Positions 1-8,621 are shown, counted from the first letter of the stretch. The stretch is 64,000 nucleotides of DNA from Lachnospiraceae bacterium (GCA_009777715.1 WRLH01000002.1:104848-168847); one strand, 5' to 3'. Program-made: numbers and translations. Notes: generated by a model not told the origin, from the letters alone.

Positions 1-570
1 AAGGAAAAATATCCGGACATAAAAATATCTGCGAGTTCCTATTTAGAAGCTCAAAATGAATTGACATTGAAAATGTTAGCGAATATGGGAGTTAGCCAAG
101 CAATATTGTCATATCAAAGTACATTAGAAGAGATTCGGGATTTGTGTGCTTCTGCTAAAATAAAAATAGAAGTGTTCGGGCATGGAGGCTGTTCCTTTTA
201 TGTGGGGACTTGCAATATGTTTCATGAAATGGGAGAAAGCTCACAAATGGGATACCCATGCAGAGCGCTCTATGAAGTTTCTCATAAAAATAAACTATTA
301 GGAAATATGCGTGCTCTTGATTGCTTTAAGATATGTTCCCTGTGCAAGCTGAAAGAATTAGAAATTTTCGGAGTCCACTCATTGAAAATAGTAGGGCGTG
401 ATTTGGCGGCGGATTATATACTAGAAATAGTCAAGGCCTATAAAAATGCGTTAAAAATATGCCGAACGGAAACACCTATCACTATCGAAAGATTGAACCT
501 ACCGGCCTGGTGGGAAAGAGCATGGTGCCAAACAGGTAATTTATGCAGGTATGGAGGCGTATATTATTGA
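1..570 (+). CDS. U32 peptidase-family protein, C-terminal part (cut by window start)
   Basis: The reading frame is open back to base 1, so the gene begins upstream of the window. The visible 189 residues fit the peptidase U32 (collagenase-like/UbiU-UbiV/TrhP) superfamily: a short beta-alpha section ending in LSYQSTLEEI, then FGHGGCSFYVGTC, GYPCRALYEV, a CFKICSLC cluster and the closing KIVGRDLAADYI helix. In this superfamily such cysteines often bind a 4Fe-4S cluster and the proteins act in RNA or quinone hydroxylation rather than proteolysis. The stop (568-570) overlaps the start of the ABC ATPase, so it belongs to the downstream operon. Its substrate is unknown; a role in tailoring the cluster product is inference from context. 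Confidence 0.7.
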   Translation, partial: KEKYPDIKISASSYLEAQNELTLKMLANMGVSQAILSYQSTLEEIRDLCASAKIKIEVFGHGGCSFYVGTCNMFHEMGESSQMGYPCRALYEVSHKNKLLGNMRALDCFKICSLCKLKELEIFGVHSLKIVGRDLAADYILEIVKAYKNALKICRTETPITIERLNLPAWWERAWCQTGNLCRYGGVYY

Positions 571-1541
571 ATGTAATCACAGTAAATAATTTAACTAAAA
601 TATATCAGCAACGAAAAAGGCAGCCTGGTTTTGTTGCAGCATTAAAAACCTTTTTTCAAGATGACATAGTCTATAAAACCGCTGTTGATAATATTTGCTT
701 CACAATTGAAGATGGTTGCATAATAGGCTTGCTTGGTCCTAATGGTGCGGGCAAGACAACTGTTTTAAAGATACTCTCCGGAATATTATACCCAACTATG
801 GGAAGCGTGGAAGTTGCAGGACATATCCCTTATCTTCGGGAAGATGAGTACAAAAAAAAGATTTCACTGATTGTTGGCCAGAAAAACCAAATGATGTGGG
901 ATCTTCCTGCTATTGATACGCTCTTGTGGCTAAAAGAAATATATGATATAAAAAAAACTGATTTTGATGAAACGCTAAAAACTCTTTCTAAGTTATTTAA
1001 TGCTGAGGATTTATTAAACCTTCAAGTCCGTCGTATGTCTTTGGGGCAAAGGATGAAAATGGAATTGATAGCTTCAATGCTTCATAACCCAAAAGTTATT
1101 TTTTTGGATGAGCCAACAATAGGCTTGGATGTAACATCACAAAATAGTTTGCGCGAGTTTATCAAGGAATATAATAAACGTACCGGCGCAACAGTAATTC
1201 TTACAAGCCATAACTTAATCGATGTAGAAGCATTATGTAGTAAAGTAATCTTAATAAACAACGGCAAAGTTACACACAATAATTCTTTAGAAGATTTAGT
1301 AAAAACATACTGTGATTATAGAATCATAAAGCTTTATGGATTACGCGAGAATATAAATCGTGATATTTTGCCGAGTGGGGTAACTTTAATTCAAACAGAA
1401 AGCAATAATATAGTCCTAAACGCAAAAAGCAATATATGTCAAGAAGCCATAAAATTTATTTGGGCTAACTTTACATTTGATGATTTCCGTATTGAAGACG
1501 TTAGTATTCATGAAATTATTGAAAAAGCGTTTATACTTTAA
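567..1541 (+). CDS. ABC-2 type transporter ATP-binding protein
   Basis: Cytoplasmic ATPase subunit of an ABC-2 type exporter (NatA/drug-export class). It shows Walker A GPNGAGKTT, an MSLGQRMK signature, Walker B VIFLDEPTIGLD and the switch His in LTSHN, followed by a C-terminal extension of about 100 residues typical of this class. A TTG at 567 is preferred as start: GGAGG lies nine bases upstream and the TTGA overlaps the stop of the U32 gene. An in-frame ATG at 543 has no ribosome binding site. No permease is visible downstream, so the membrane partners are probably upstream of the window. It most likely powers export of the product made by the following genes; the ATPase call is certain, the cargo is inferred. 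Confidence 0.88.
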   Translation: MNVITVNNLTKIYQQRKRQPGFVAALKTFFQDDIVYKTAVDNICFTIEDGCIIGLLGPNGAGKTTVLKILSGILYPTMGSVEVAGHIPYLREDEYKKKISLIVGQKNQMMWDLPAIDTLLWLKEIYDIKKTDFDETLKTLSKLFNAEDLLNLQVRRMSLGQRMKMELIASMLHNPKVIFLDEPTIGLDVTSQNSLREFIKEYNKRTGATVILTSHNLIDVEALCSKVILINNGKVTHNNSLEDLVKTYCDYRIIKLYGLRENINRDILPSGVTLIQTESNNIVLNAKSNICQEAIKFIWANFTFDDFRIEDVSIHEIIEKAFIL

Positions 1542-1579
1542 GTCTAATATTATTTATATAGAAAATAGAAAGGGTAAAA

Positions 1580-1834
1580 ATGGATGCAATATTAGAAGAT
1601 ATCAAAGCAATCGTTTGTAAAAACCTAAGTATTATCGAAATCGATATTGAAACTCCTTTGTATAAAAAAGGTATTGATTCTATGAATCTGCTCTTTATTT
1701 TAAACGAGATTGAAAATTTCTTCGAAATAAGAGTTCCTGATGATGAATTGCTTATCAGTAATTTTGAAACCATTGAGCAAATAAGTAAACTCGTAAAAAC
1801 ATTAAAAGGAGAAGCTGATGGATTCGCAAAATAA
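1580..1834 (+). CDS. acyl carrier protein (first of two)
   Basis: An 84-residue four-helix carrier protein of the ACP/PCP type. The GIDSMNLLFIL motif marks Ser34 as the phosphopantetheine attachment site (DS motif at the start of helix II), and the length is normal for ACPs. A GAAAGGG ribosome binding site precedes the ATG. It overlaps the next gene by 17 bases; that gene encodes an amino acid:[carrier protein] ligase, a pairing known from dedicated aminoacyl carrier proteins. The likely role is to hold an amino acid as a thioester for the decarboxylase, radical SAM enzymes and BtrH-like acyltransferase encoded downstream. The aminoacyl cargo is inferred from this neighbour, not visible in the ACP itself. 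Confidence 0.9.
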   Translation: MDAILEDIKAIVCKNLSIIEIDIETPLYKKGIDSMNLLFILNEIENFFEIRVPDDELLISNFETIEQISKLVKTLKGEADGFAK

Positions 1835-2672
1835 TGAAAAAAAAATCAATTTCAATAGCCAGTTTGATTTGATGGTTGGAAAAGGAGTGATAATTCCATT
1901 AAATGATGGGCGAATACTATATAATAGTAAATTTCATGATGTAATGGAACGCTTTGATCGGATAATAATTGGCTGGGCCGTTGAAGACGGTGCCTCATTA
2001 ATGTTTTACCCAGATTATTTAAGCATTGATGATTTGAATAAATGTAATTATATTCAACAATTTCATCATCAATGCTTTTTTGCAGCAACAAGCAAAACTG
2101 ATGAATATAAAGAGGAATCATTATATGGATCTGGCTTTATAAATGCTCCAGCTGTATGTATGCACAGCTATATCCAACACCAAAACACTTATGTAGATGA
2201 GAAAAAGCCAATAGTCATTACTGCAAAAGGGAAATGCAAAAGAAATGAAACCGAAGGTTACAATACACTAGAACGATTACTCGACTTCACAATGCGTGAA
2301 ATTATTTTTATTGGCAATGAAAAATATGTTCTTGCCAAAAGAAAAGAATATATGGACAGAGCAAAGCTGTTAATGGATGAAATGCAGTTAGAAAGCAGTA
2401 TTGATATTTCAAATGATCCTTTTTTTAAAAAAGAAGACGAGGAAAAGGCAGCATTTCAAAGAAAATTCAAATTGAAATATGAATTAAATATAAAAAACTT
2501 GGACAATGGTGGAAAGATTGCAGTTGGTTCATTTAATTATCACGGCACTAACTTTTCAAAAGCATATAATATCAAACTTCAGGATAATAAATTAGCCCAT
2601 ACAGTATGTATTGCATTTGGCCTTGAAAGATTTGCATATGCGCATATAACCCAATCTGGTCTTGAATCTTGA
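1818..2672 (+). CDS. class II aaRS-like amino acid:[carrier protein] ligase
   Basis: Homologue of atypical (methanogen-type) seryl-tRNA synthetase catalytic cores that lack a tRNA-binding domain and charge carrier proteins instead of tRNA. Motif 2 is R142-N-E144 followed by LERLLDFTMREIIFIG; motif 3 is FGLERFAYA with Arg271. Cys114, Glu161 and Cys264 sit at the places of the family's Cys/Glu/Cys zinc site. At 284 residues with no anticodon or coiled-coil domain, it matches the stand-alone ligases. It would adenylate a small amino acid (glycine or alanine in characterised members) and transfer it to the phosphopantetheine of the ACP whose gene it overlaps. AAGGAG lies upstream of the ATG. Amino acid identity cannot be read from the sequence. 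Confidence 0.85.
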   Translation: MDSQNNEKKINFNSQFDLMVGKGVIIPLNDGRILYNSKFHDVMERFDRIIIGWAVEDGASLMFYPDYLSIDDLNKCNYIQQFHHQCFFAATSKTDEYKEESLYGSGFINAPAVCMHSYIQHQNTYVDEKKPIVITAKGKCKRNETEGYNTLERLLDFTMREIIFIGNEKYVLAKRKEYMDRAKLLMDEMQLESSIDISNDPFFKKEDEEKAAFQRKFKLKYELNIKNLDNGGKIAVGSFNYHGTNFSKAYNIKLQDNKLAHTVCIAFGLERFAYAHITQSGLES

Positions 2673-2707
2673 GACCTAATGCAAGGAACAGGGGTTAAGA
2701 AATAGAA

Positions 2708-3664
2708 ATGAGAGATATGAAAAAATTTATGCTATTGGATATAAAGTGCGATTGCTTTGATATGCTAATAGCTTCTTTTGCTGCTTGGCTTAAGAATGAA
2801 TATAGATTTTTGTTTACGGAATGTATAGGATTTCATTTTAATATGGAAGGCCGTACATTAGGTGACAAAATAATGAAATCTAAAGGTGACATCGTTGATA
2901 TTGCGATTCGTCATGGTATAGACATAAAAATATTGGATATTAATCAGTTGGGCAAGGAGAGATTTTTAGCGTATTTGAAAGTTTATAATCCTGTTATTCT
3001 TGAAGTTGATGGTTACGATTGCTACTGGAGGGATACTTTCCAAAAAATACATAGGTCGCATTACATTTTGCTTGTAAAATTCGATATTGAATCTGCTTCG
3101 CTTTCTTGCATTGATACCTTCCCAACAAAAGAAGGAGTAACGATAAAGCTGGATTTTGCCATGCAAAGGGCAAAAAGATTTATTTATGTGTCGGCTGATG
3201 AAAATGAAATAGTTAAACTTGAAAGTAAAAATTATTTAGTGCCATCAACAGAAAGATATATGCAAAAAGATGGTATAGGCACATTTTTTGATCACATGGA
3301 TTTATTTATCAACAGTATCGAATCTCAAATAGATTTAGAGAATGAGATAAAGGGAATTAGTGTTTCGGATATCATTTACGTACCGCTAATTTGGAACTTA
3401 AAAAATCAATCATGGTCATATGCTCAGTTTCAATATTTATTGGAGTATATTAATGCTAAAGAGCTCGATAATATGGAAAGAGTAATTGAAGAAATCATTA
3501 AAAGTTGGGAAATCGTAATAGGAATTATTGCGATGAAGATAATCAGAAAAGAAAAAATTATGAATGCTGAAAAAATGAAAGGGTATTTGAGAAAGGCTGT
3601 TAATGACGAGAAACATTTTGCCGACTTATTATCGGCATATGTTAATAATGGGATAATGCAATGA
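2708..3664 (+). CDS. BtrH-like acyltransferase (papain-like fold)
   Basis: Resembles the BtrH N-terminal family, whose prototype transfers the ACP-bound side chain to ribostamycin in butirosin biosynthesis. A cysteine-rich start (C14-D-C16-F, then an IASFAAW helix) fits the nucleophile helix. The pattern DGYDCYWRDTFQKIHRSHYILL with His118, then CIDTFP with Asp136, fits the His and Asp of a papain-like triad. The C-terminal 150 residues are helical and less conserved. It lies directly after an ACP/ligase pair and overlaps the glycosyltransferase gene by ATGA. I infer that it moves an aminoacyl group from the carrier protein to an amine or hydroxyl on a saccharide or peptide acceptor. The family assignment is by motif only. 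Confidence 0.68.
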   Translation: MRDMKKFMLLDIKCDCFDMLIASFAAWLKNEYRFLFTECIGFHFNMEGRTLGDKIMKSKGDIVDIAIRHGIDIKILDINQLGKERFLAYLKVYNPVILEVDGYDCYWRDTFQKIHRSHYILLVKFDIESASLSCIDTFPTKEGVTIKLDFAMQRAKRFIYVSADENEIVKLESKNYLVPSTERYMQKDGIGTFFDHMDLFINSIESQIDLENEIKGISVSDIIYVPLIWNLKNQSWSYAQFQYLLEYINAKELDNMERVIEEIIKSWEIVIGIIAMKIIRKEKIMNAEKMKGYLRKAVNDEKHFADLLSAYVNNGIMQ

Positions 3665-4380
3665 GGGTATTGGCAATAATACCAGCATTTAATGAAGAGG
3701 AAACTATTGCATCAGTAATAAAAGAATTAAATGAATATCGCTTTATTGATATTATTGTCATTAATGATGGATCAGATGACAATACATACGCAATAACTCA
3801 TTCATTGAATGTAAATTTTGTTGATTTTCCGTTAAACAAAGGGATAGGAACAGCAATGAAGGTTGGTTATCAATTTGCAAAGCATAATGGATACGACATA
3901 GCAGTGCAAATAGACGCTGATGGACAACACGACATTTCACGACTGAACGATCTAATTTTGCTGATTAAGGAAAATAATTATGATATGGTCATCGGTTCAA
4001 GATATGTTGTGAAAACTAATTATGTGTCTTCGTTTTTAAGATACTGGGGTTCAAAATATTTTACATTTCTCATTAATGTTTTAAGCCAAAAGATTATTAA
4101 GGATACGACTTCGGGGTTTAGAGCTGTAAATAAAACAATCATTAAAATTTTTGCTGATAACTACCCTAGCTATTATCCTGAAGTCCCAACATTGCTCGAA
4201 TTGCTAATGGAAAATTACAAAATATGTGAAACATCTGTTGAAATGAAGAAAAGGCAAGGGGGAAAATCATCAATTAGTTTTGCTAAGTCAATAAAATATC
4301 TTTTCGAAATTAGTTTTATATGTGTAAAAAAATGGAGCTTAATAAAGAAGAGGATAAAGGATGAACGAATCACAAATTAA
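3661..4380 (+). CDS. GT2 glycosyltransferase, DPM1/polyprenyl-phosphate type
   Basis: GT-A fold family 2 glycosyltransferase with the N-terminal IPAFNEEETI motif, VINDGSDDNT, and the metal-binding D85-A-D87 in QIDADGQHD. The pattern closely follows dolichol-phosphate-mannose-synthase-like enzymes (YMVIGSRY-type motif at about 110, then TSGFRA at about 155). No transmembrane helices follow the catalytic domain, so it is the soluble short form (239 residues). It would transfer a sugar from an NDP- or polyprenyl-linked donor. ATGA overlap with the preceding acyltransferase and a 20-base overlap with the decarboxylase gene place it firmly in the operon. The sugar is unknown. Confidence 0.87.
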   Translation: MRVLAIIPAFNEEETIASVIKELNEYRFIDIIVINDGSDDNTYAITHSLNVNFVDFPLNKGIGTAMKVGYQFAKHNGYDIAVQIDADGQHDISRLNDLILLIKENNYDMVIGSRYVVKTNYVSSFLRYWGSKYFTFLINVLSQKIIKDTTSGFRAVNKTIIKIFADNYPSYYPEVPTLLELLMENYKICETSVEMKKRQGGKSSISFAKSIKYLFEISFICVKKWSLIKKRIKDERITN

Positions 4381-5629
4381 AGATATTGTCAATAGAGTAG
4401 GAACACCGGCCTTTATATATGATTCGGAAGTTATTTCGGGAAAATTTGAACAGATGTATGATTTTTTGCCCCCAGTGGTAAATATATACTATTCAATGAA
4501 GGCAAATCCATCATTAGGAATATGTCAATACATTAAGCAGTTAACTAAGTGCATTGAAGTATCTTCTTTGGGTGAAATAGAATGCGCGCTTAAAGCAGGA
4601 TTTTTGGCAGAAAATATTTTGTTTTCTGGGCCCGGAAAAACTCACGAAGAGTTGCTTTTTGCAATTGGTAAAAAAATAAAGATAAATGTAGAATCAATTC
4701 AAGAAATTAAAGATATTCAGCAAATATGTGAAGCGTTTACTTATTCAGCATCCATTATGATTAGGCTCAATCCTAATTTTCAATCGTCATCTGGAATAAA
4801 AATGTCCGGTGTTGTTTCACAATTCGGAATTGATATGCTGGATTTGCCGGATATAGTTAATCTAACAATCAAGAATGCGTATATAGATTTAATTGGAATG
4901 TCAATATATATGGGCTCGCAAATTCTGGACGCGGAGATTATTATTTCAAATACAGAAAGAATAATTAAAATGTTTATTGACATTCAAGAAGAATATGGAA
5001 TTAAACTGAAAAAAGTAAACGTAGGCGGCGGTTTCGGGATATCATATTTTGATGGCAAGTGTCTCGATATTAAGGTTTTGAAGCAGGGATTTAAAGTTAT
5101 TTTTGGTAAATTCAAAGATAAGCTCGAAAAAACGGAAATTTTCTTTGAAAGTGGGCGTTATCTTATTGCTGATAGCGGAGTTTTCGTTACGAAGGTATTA
5201 TATACAAAAACTATTAAAGATAAAAATTATTTAATATGCGACGGTGGATTTAATAATATTATAGTTTCATCATTTTTTACTAGGGAAATAAGGGGAAATT
5301 TTCCGATTGAACTAATTAAGCAAAATGAAAGGATAGATAATGACAAAACAATGGAATATAATATCGCAGGTCCGCTTTGTAGCCCAAGTGATGTAATTGG
5401 AAGCAAAATAAATATGCCATATGTACATAAAGATGATTATTTAATAATAAGACGAGTTGGTGCTTACGGTTTGACATTCAGTCCGGCTTTATTTATCAGC
5501 CATAGTATTCCGGCGGAGGTTTTTATCGATGGTGAAGATTATTACATAATAAGGAAGAAGAGCAGCAGCAAAGATTTATTTAAAAATCAATGTCCGCTAC
5601 CTAATAAGTTTTTCGAAAGGAAAGAATAA
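4361..5629 (+). CDS. PLP-dependent decarboxylase, fold type III, BtrK-like
   Basis: Alanine-racemase-fold decarboxylase of the DapA/ornithine group, closest in layout to BtrK-type enzymes that decarboxylate an amino acid while it is bound to an ACP. YYSMKANPS gives the PLP lysine Lys47; VGGGFGISY binds the PLP phosphate; FFESGRYLIADSG and the C340-SPS-D344 active-site motif are present; the C-terminal beta domain ends GAYGLTFSPALF. The usual His of the GxHxYxGSQ loop, which stacks on the PLP ring, appears to be Ser181 here (GMSIYMGSQ). Length (422) is normal. With an ACP, an aminoacyl ligase and a BtrH-like gene nearby, an ACP-tethered substrate is likely but inferred. Confidence 0.85.
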   Translation: MNESQIKDIVNRVGTPAFIYDSEVISGKFEQMYDFLPPVVNIYYSMKANPSLGICQYIKQLTKCIEVSSLGEIECALKAGFLAENILFSGPGKTHEELLFAIGKKIKINVESIQEIKDIQQICEAFTYSASIMIRLNPNFQSSSGIKMSGVVSQFGIDMLDLPDIVNLTIKNAYIDLIGMSIYMGSQILDAEIIISNTERIIKMFIDIQEEYGIKLKKVNVGGGFGISYFDGKCLDIKVLKQGFKVIFGKFKDKLEKTEIFFESGRYLIADSGVFVTKVLYTKTIKDKNYLICDGGFNNIIVSSFFTREIRGNFPIELIKQNERIDNDKTMEYNIAGPLCSPSDVIGSKINMPYVHKDDYLIIRRVGAYGLTFSPALFISHSIPAEVFIDGEDYYIIRKKSSSKDLFKNQCPLPNKFFERKE

Positions 5630-6934
5630 ATGATAATTAATGAGATGATGAAAATTATATGGGCAGAAACAAGAAGCACTTACTTAGATTTGCTTGAATA
5701 TGCTAGTTCATTGTCGGCAGAGGAATTATTTGAGAACGTCAAGAATAAAAAAATGACTTTTTACTCATACCCAGGGACAAATATGAATTTATTGTCATGT
5801 TCAGTATGCACGTACAGGATAGAAAAGGATTTTGGCGGTTGCAGTATGTGCGACTATGAAAATAACGATTTAATGCATCAAGCATATATGACAGCACTTC
5901 GAGAAAAAAACGTATCCTTGTATTCAAAGGCAATCTTAAACAGTTTTGCTAATGTACGAGGGAAACATACTTTGCCTAACGTTTTTGAGCTTATTTCTAG
6001 TTATGATGTTTTCACTGATAAAGAGTTTCCGGAAGAGGTTTTTTATGAGTTTTTTAAGGCCAACGCGCTATTTTCCAGAAAACCTTTTGGCTACATATTT
6101 GAAGCTCGTGCATCAAGCATTACAAAAGAAAAGCTGGATTTGGTGAAGAAATATATTTCGCCAAAAAACAGGGTAATCATTGAATTCGGAGTAGAAACCG
6201 GAAATGAATGGTTAAGGAATCACTGGCTAAATAAAGATGTAACTAATGCTCAGATAATAAATGCAATTTCACTTATACATGAAGCAGGATTTAAAGCGGC
6301 CGCAGATATCCTAATTGGAATACCGGGCTTGACAGAAGTGCAATCGCAAAATGTTTTTAATGATACAATTTTTTGGCTTGAAAAAGCAGGAATAGACCAG
6401 TTTGTCGCATTGCCGCTTAATAGAAAAACTCTTACATTACAGGGTATTATTTATCAGCACTTAAAAAATGATCATCTGCTTTTGGAAATGGGGATAGCAC
6501 AGCAAGAGCATACAGGAATACCGTGGTTAACAACAATAATTTGTTCGCTTAATGAAGTATTTACGAAAAAACCAGAGTTAATTAATAAAATTAATCTCGC
6601 CCAAGTATATCCATATCAGAATTCTGTCAGTAATATTACTGCTTATAATAAGGCGGGTTGTGTATGTAATAAAATCTTGACAGATGTCTTAGGCAAATAT
6701 CAAATAAAAAGGGACATTGGCGCAATAAAAAAGGCAGCAGAATATACGCTGTCTGATGGGCATGGTTGTGATATTGACTACAAAGATTTATTAAGATCTC
6801 AAGCGAATCAAGATATTCCCTTAACAGTAAAATCAATTATTAATCAATTAGCTCCATTTATATGGCCTGATTCATATGCGGATATTATTCTTGATTTTCA
6901 AGATGAAGTGAACCAGTATGAGGATATAATATAA
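5630..6934 (+). CDS. radical SAM protein, archaeosine-RaSEA/Elp3-like
   Basis: Radical SAM enzyme of 434 residues. The iron-sulfur ligands appear as C60, C71 and C74 (CTYRIEKDFGGCSMC) with an additional C57; this CX10CX2C spacing is that of the Elp3/RaSEA branch, not the classical CX3CX2C. FEARASSIT, IEFGVETGNEWLRNHWLNK and AADILIGIPGLTE are the strand motifs of that branch. The C-terminal 150 residues contain several further cysteines (for example GCVCNK) that could hold another cluster. It begins one base after the decarboxylase stop and its own stop overlaps the next gene. Characterised relatives modify tRNA bases; within this cluster a tailoring role on the carrier-bound or glycosidic product is equally possible. 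Confidence 0.72.
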   Translation: MIINEMMKIIWAETRSTYLDLLEYASSLSAEELFENVKNKKMTFYSYPGTNMNLLSCSVCTYRIEKDFGGCSMCDYENNDLMHQAYMTALREKNVSLYSKAILNSFANVRGKHTLPNVFELISSYDVFTDKEFPEEVFYEFFKANALFSRKPFGYIFEARASSITKEKLDLVKKYISPKNRVIIEFGVETGNEWLRNHWLNKDVTNAQIINAISLIHEAGFKAAADILIGIPGLTEVQSQNVFNDTIFWLEKAGIDQFVALPLNRKTLTLQGIIYQHLKNDHLLLEMGIAQQEHTGIPWLTTIICSLNEVFTKKPELINKINLAQVYPYQNSVSNITAYNKAGCVCNKILTDVLGKYQIKRDIGAIKKAAEYTLSDGHGCDIDYKDLLRSQANQDIPLTVKSIINQLAPFIWPDSYADIILDFQDEVNQYEDII

Positions 6935-8391
6935 TGATCAAAAAATGGTTATTATTAAATCCGCCAACCGGAAAATATATCCGTGATACACGTTGCCAAG
7001 CATCTGTAGATGAAATTTTTGCAGTATCAGAACGTGCGCCGGTTGATTTGGCATATATAGCCGGGGCAATAGCAAATAATGGTAATGAGTGCATAATAAT
7101 TGATTATTCTGCTGAAAAATTAAGCTGGCTTGATATGCTTAATGATTTAAAAATCTTACATCCAGATTATGTTGTCATTAATACGACTATGTTTTCATAT
7201 GCAGATGATCTGGCAGTTTGTTCTGCTTGTAAGGATATAAACAATAATATTATTACTATAGCAAAAGGTGCAATATTCTTTTATGAACCGCTTATGATAA
7301 TGAGAAATTATGTGGCTCTTGATATAGCTGTGGCTCATGAAGAAGAAAATGCGTTCAATGAAATATCGTTGAACACAAAAACCCTTAGTGAAATAAGAAA
7401 TATTATTTATCGCGAAAAGGGTAATATTATTAAGAACCCTAGTCATATAAATGCAGAGTTAATTTTGCCAACCCCGCTAATACAGCAGATTAAGCATGAA
7501 TTGTATAAAAGGCCGGATACTGATGAAATGCAGGCAAGCATTACTATAGGAAGAGGCTGTTCTGGAAAGTGTATTTATTGCATTGCGCCTTTGGTTGGCG
7601 GTGCTAAGGTTCGTTACCGTGCTATTCATGAAGTGATTGAGGAAATTAAATTATATTACTATAATTACGGGATAAATAATTTTTATTTTTCTGCGGATAC
7701 ATTCATTTGGAATCATGATTGGGTTAAAAGGTTTTGTGAGGAAATTTGTAAGTTGGATTTTAAAATATCATGGTTATGCACGGCGCGAGCGGATCTCATA
7801 TCATCAGATATCCTTTCCATAATTAAAGATGCTGGTTGCTGGGGACTTTCAATAGGAATTGAAAGCGGCAGTGAAACCATCCAAAAATTGATTAAGAAAA
7901 ATTTGTCAAAAAGCACAGTTGAAAATGCTATAAAATTATGCCGAAATCATAAAATAGTGACATTGCTACATTTTATGATTGGTTTTCCATGGGATAATGA
8001 AAATACAATTAAAGATACAATTAGATTTGCAAATAAATTAAAAGGGAATATTGTGGAGTTTTATATGACAACACCTATGCCAGGTACAGAGTTATATGAA
8101 ATATTTAAAAATGATGATAGATTGAAGCTATCTTTAGATGACAAAGTAATGAATCAAAATAAAACTGAAAGTGGAACCTTATATTTAACGGCTAATCAAT
8201 TAACAAAACTACGGAAAAAAGCATTGCGCTCAGTTTATCTTAATCCATTTTTTTATGCAAATTCATTGAAATACATCACTTCATTTTCTCAGTTAATAAA
8301 CTGTGCAAGATTCATTTGCAAAAAACTATATAATATAGTGATAAAAAAACAAATTACAGAAAGTAAAGTATTATGCAAAAAAAAATTCTGA
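6934..8391 (+). CDS. B12-binding-type radical SAM protein
   Basis: The N-terminal half (about residues 1-190) has the layout of a cobalamin-binding Rossmann domain (LLLNPPTGKY, PVDLAYIAGAIANNG, LHPDYVVINTTMFSY) but I see no DxHxxG axial-His motif. The radical SAM core has the classical C209xxxC213xxC216 motif (GCSGKCIYC). The IGIESGSETIQKLIKKN and LLHFMIGFPWDN strands are typical of the B12-binding radical SAM class. Members perform methylations, ring contractions and C-C bond formation. The gene overlaps both the previous radical SAM gene (one base) and the second ACP gene (19 bases). It may act on an ACP-bound intermediate; the reaction cannot be deduced. Confidence 0.8.
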   Translation: MIKKWLLLNPPTGKYIRDTRCQASVDEIFAVSERAPVDLAYIAGAIANNGNECIIIDYSAEKLSWLDMLNDLKILHPDYVVINTTMFSYADDLAVCSACKDINNNIITIAKGAIFFYEPLMIMRNYVALDIAVAHEEENAFNEISLNTKTLSEIRNIIYREKGNIIKNPSHINAELILPTPLIQQIKHELYKRPDTDEMQASITIGRGCSGKCIYCIAPLVGGAKVRYRAIHEVIEEIKLYYYNYGINNFYFSADTFIWNHDWVKRFCEEICKLDFKISWLCTARADLISSDILSIIKDAGCWGLSIGIESGSETIQKLIKKNLSKSTVENAIKLCRNHKIVTLLHFMIGFPWDNENTIKDTIRFANKLKGNIVEFYMTTPMPGTELYEIFKNDDRLKLSLDDKVMNQNKTESGTLYLTANQLTKLRKKALRSVYLNPFFYANSLKYITSFSQLINCARFICKKLYNIVIKKQITESKVLCKKKF

Positions 8392-8621
8392 GTGAAGTCA
8401 TAGAAATACTAGTAAGCAAATTAAAAAACGTTTCCTCTGCTATTATTAATGGCGAAACTAAATTAGTAGAATTAGAAATTAACTCATTTGAATTTATTGA
8501 AATAATTGTTGCATATGAAACGGCCTTTGATTTTGAGTTTGATGATGATAAAATAATTTTTGATGCTTTCCCAACTGTTTTATCAATTGCTGAATATATT
8601 GAGTCTAAATATAAGGGTTAG
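8373..8621 (+). CDS. acyl carrier protein (second)
   Basis: 82-residue acidic carrier protein. The motif LEINSFEFIEIIVAYE places the presumed phosphopantetheine serine at Ser38, preceded by Asn37 instead of the usual Asp. The rest (FDFEFDDDKIIFDAFPTVLSIAEYI) follows the ACP helix III/IV pattern. It starts inside the end of the B12-type radical SAM gene, suggesting coupled translation and joint function. The protein differs strongly from the first ACP, so the operon probably keeps two separate acyl intermediates, or one ACP is charged by the ligase and the other receives the modified group. That division of labour is inference. Confidence 0.82.
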   Translation: MQKKILSEVIEILVSKLKNVSSAIINGETKLVELEINSFEFIEIIVAYETAFDFEFDDDKIIFDAFPTVLSIAEYIESKYKG

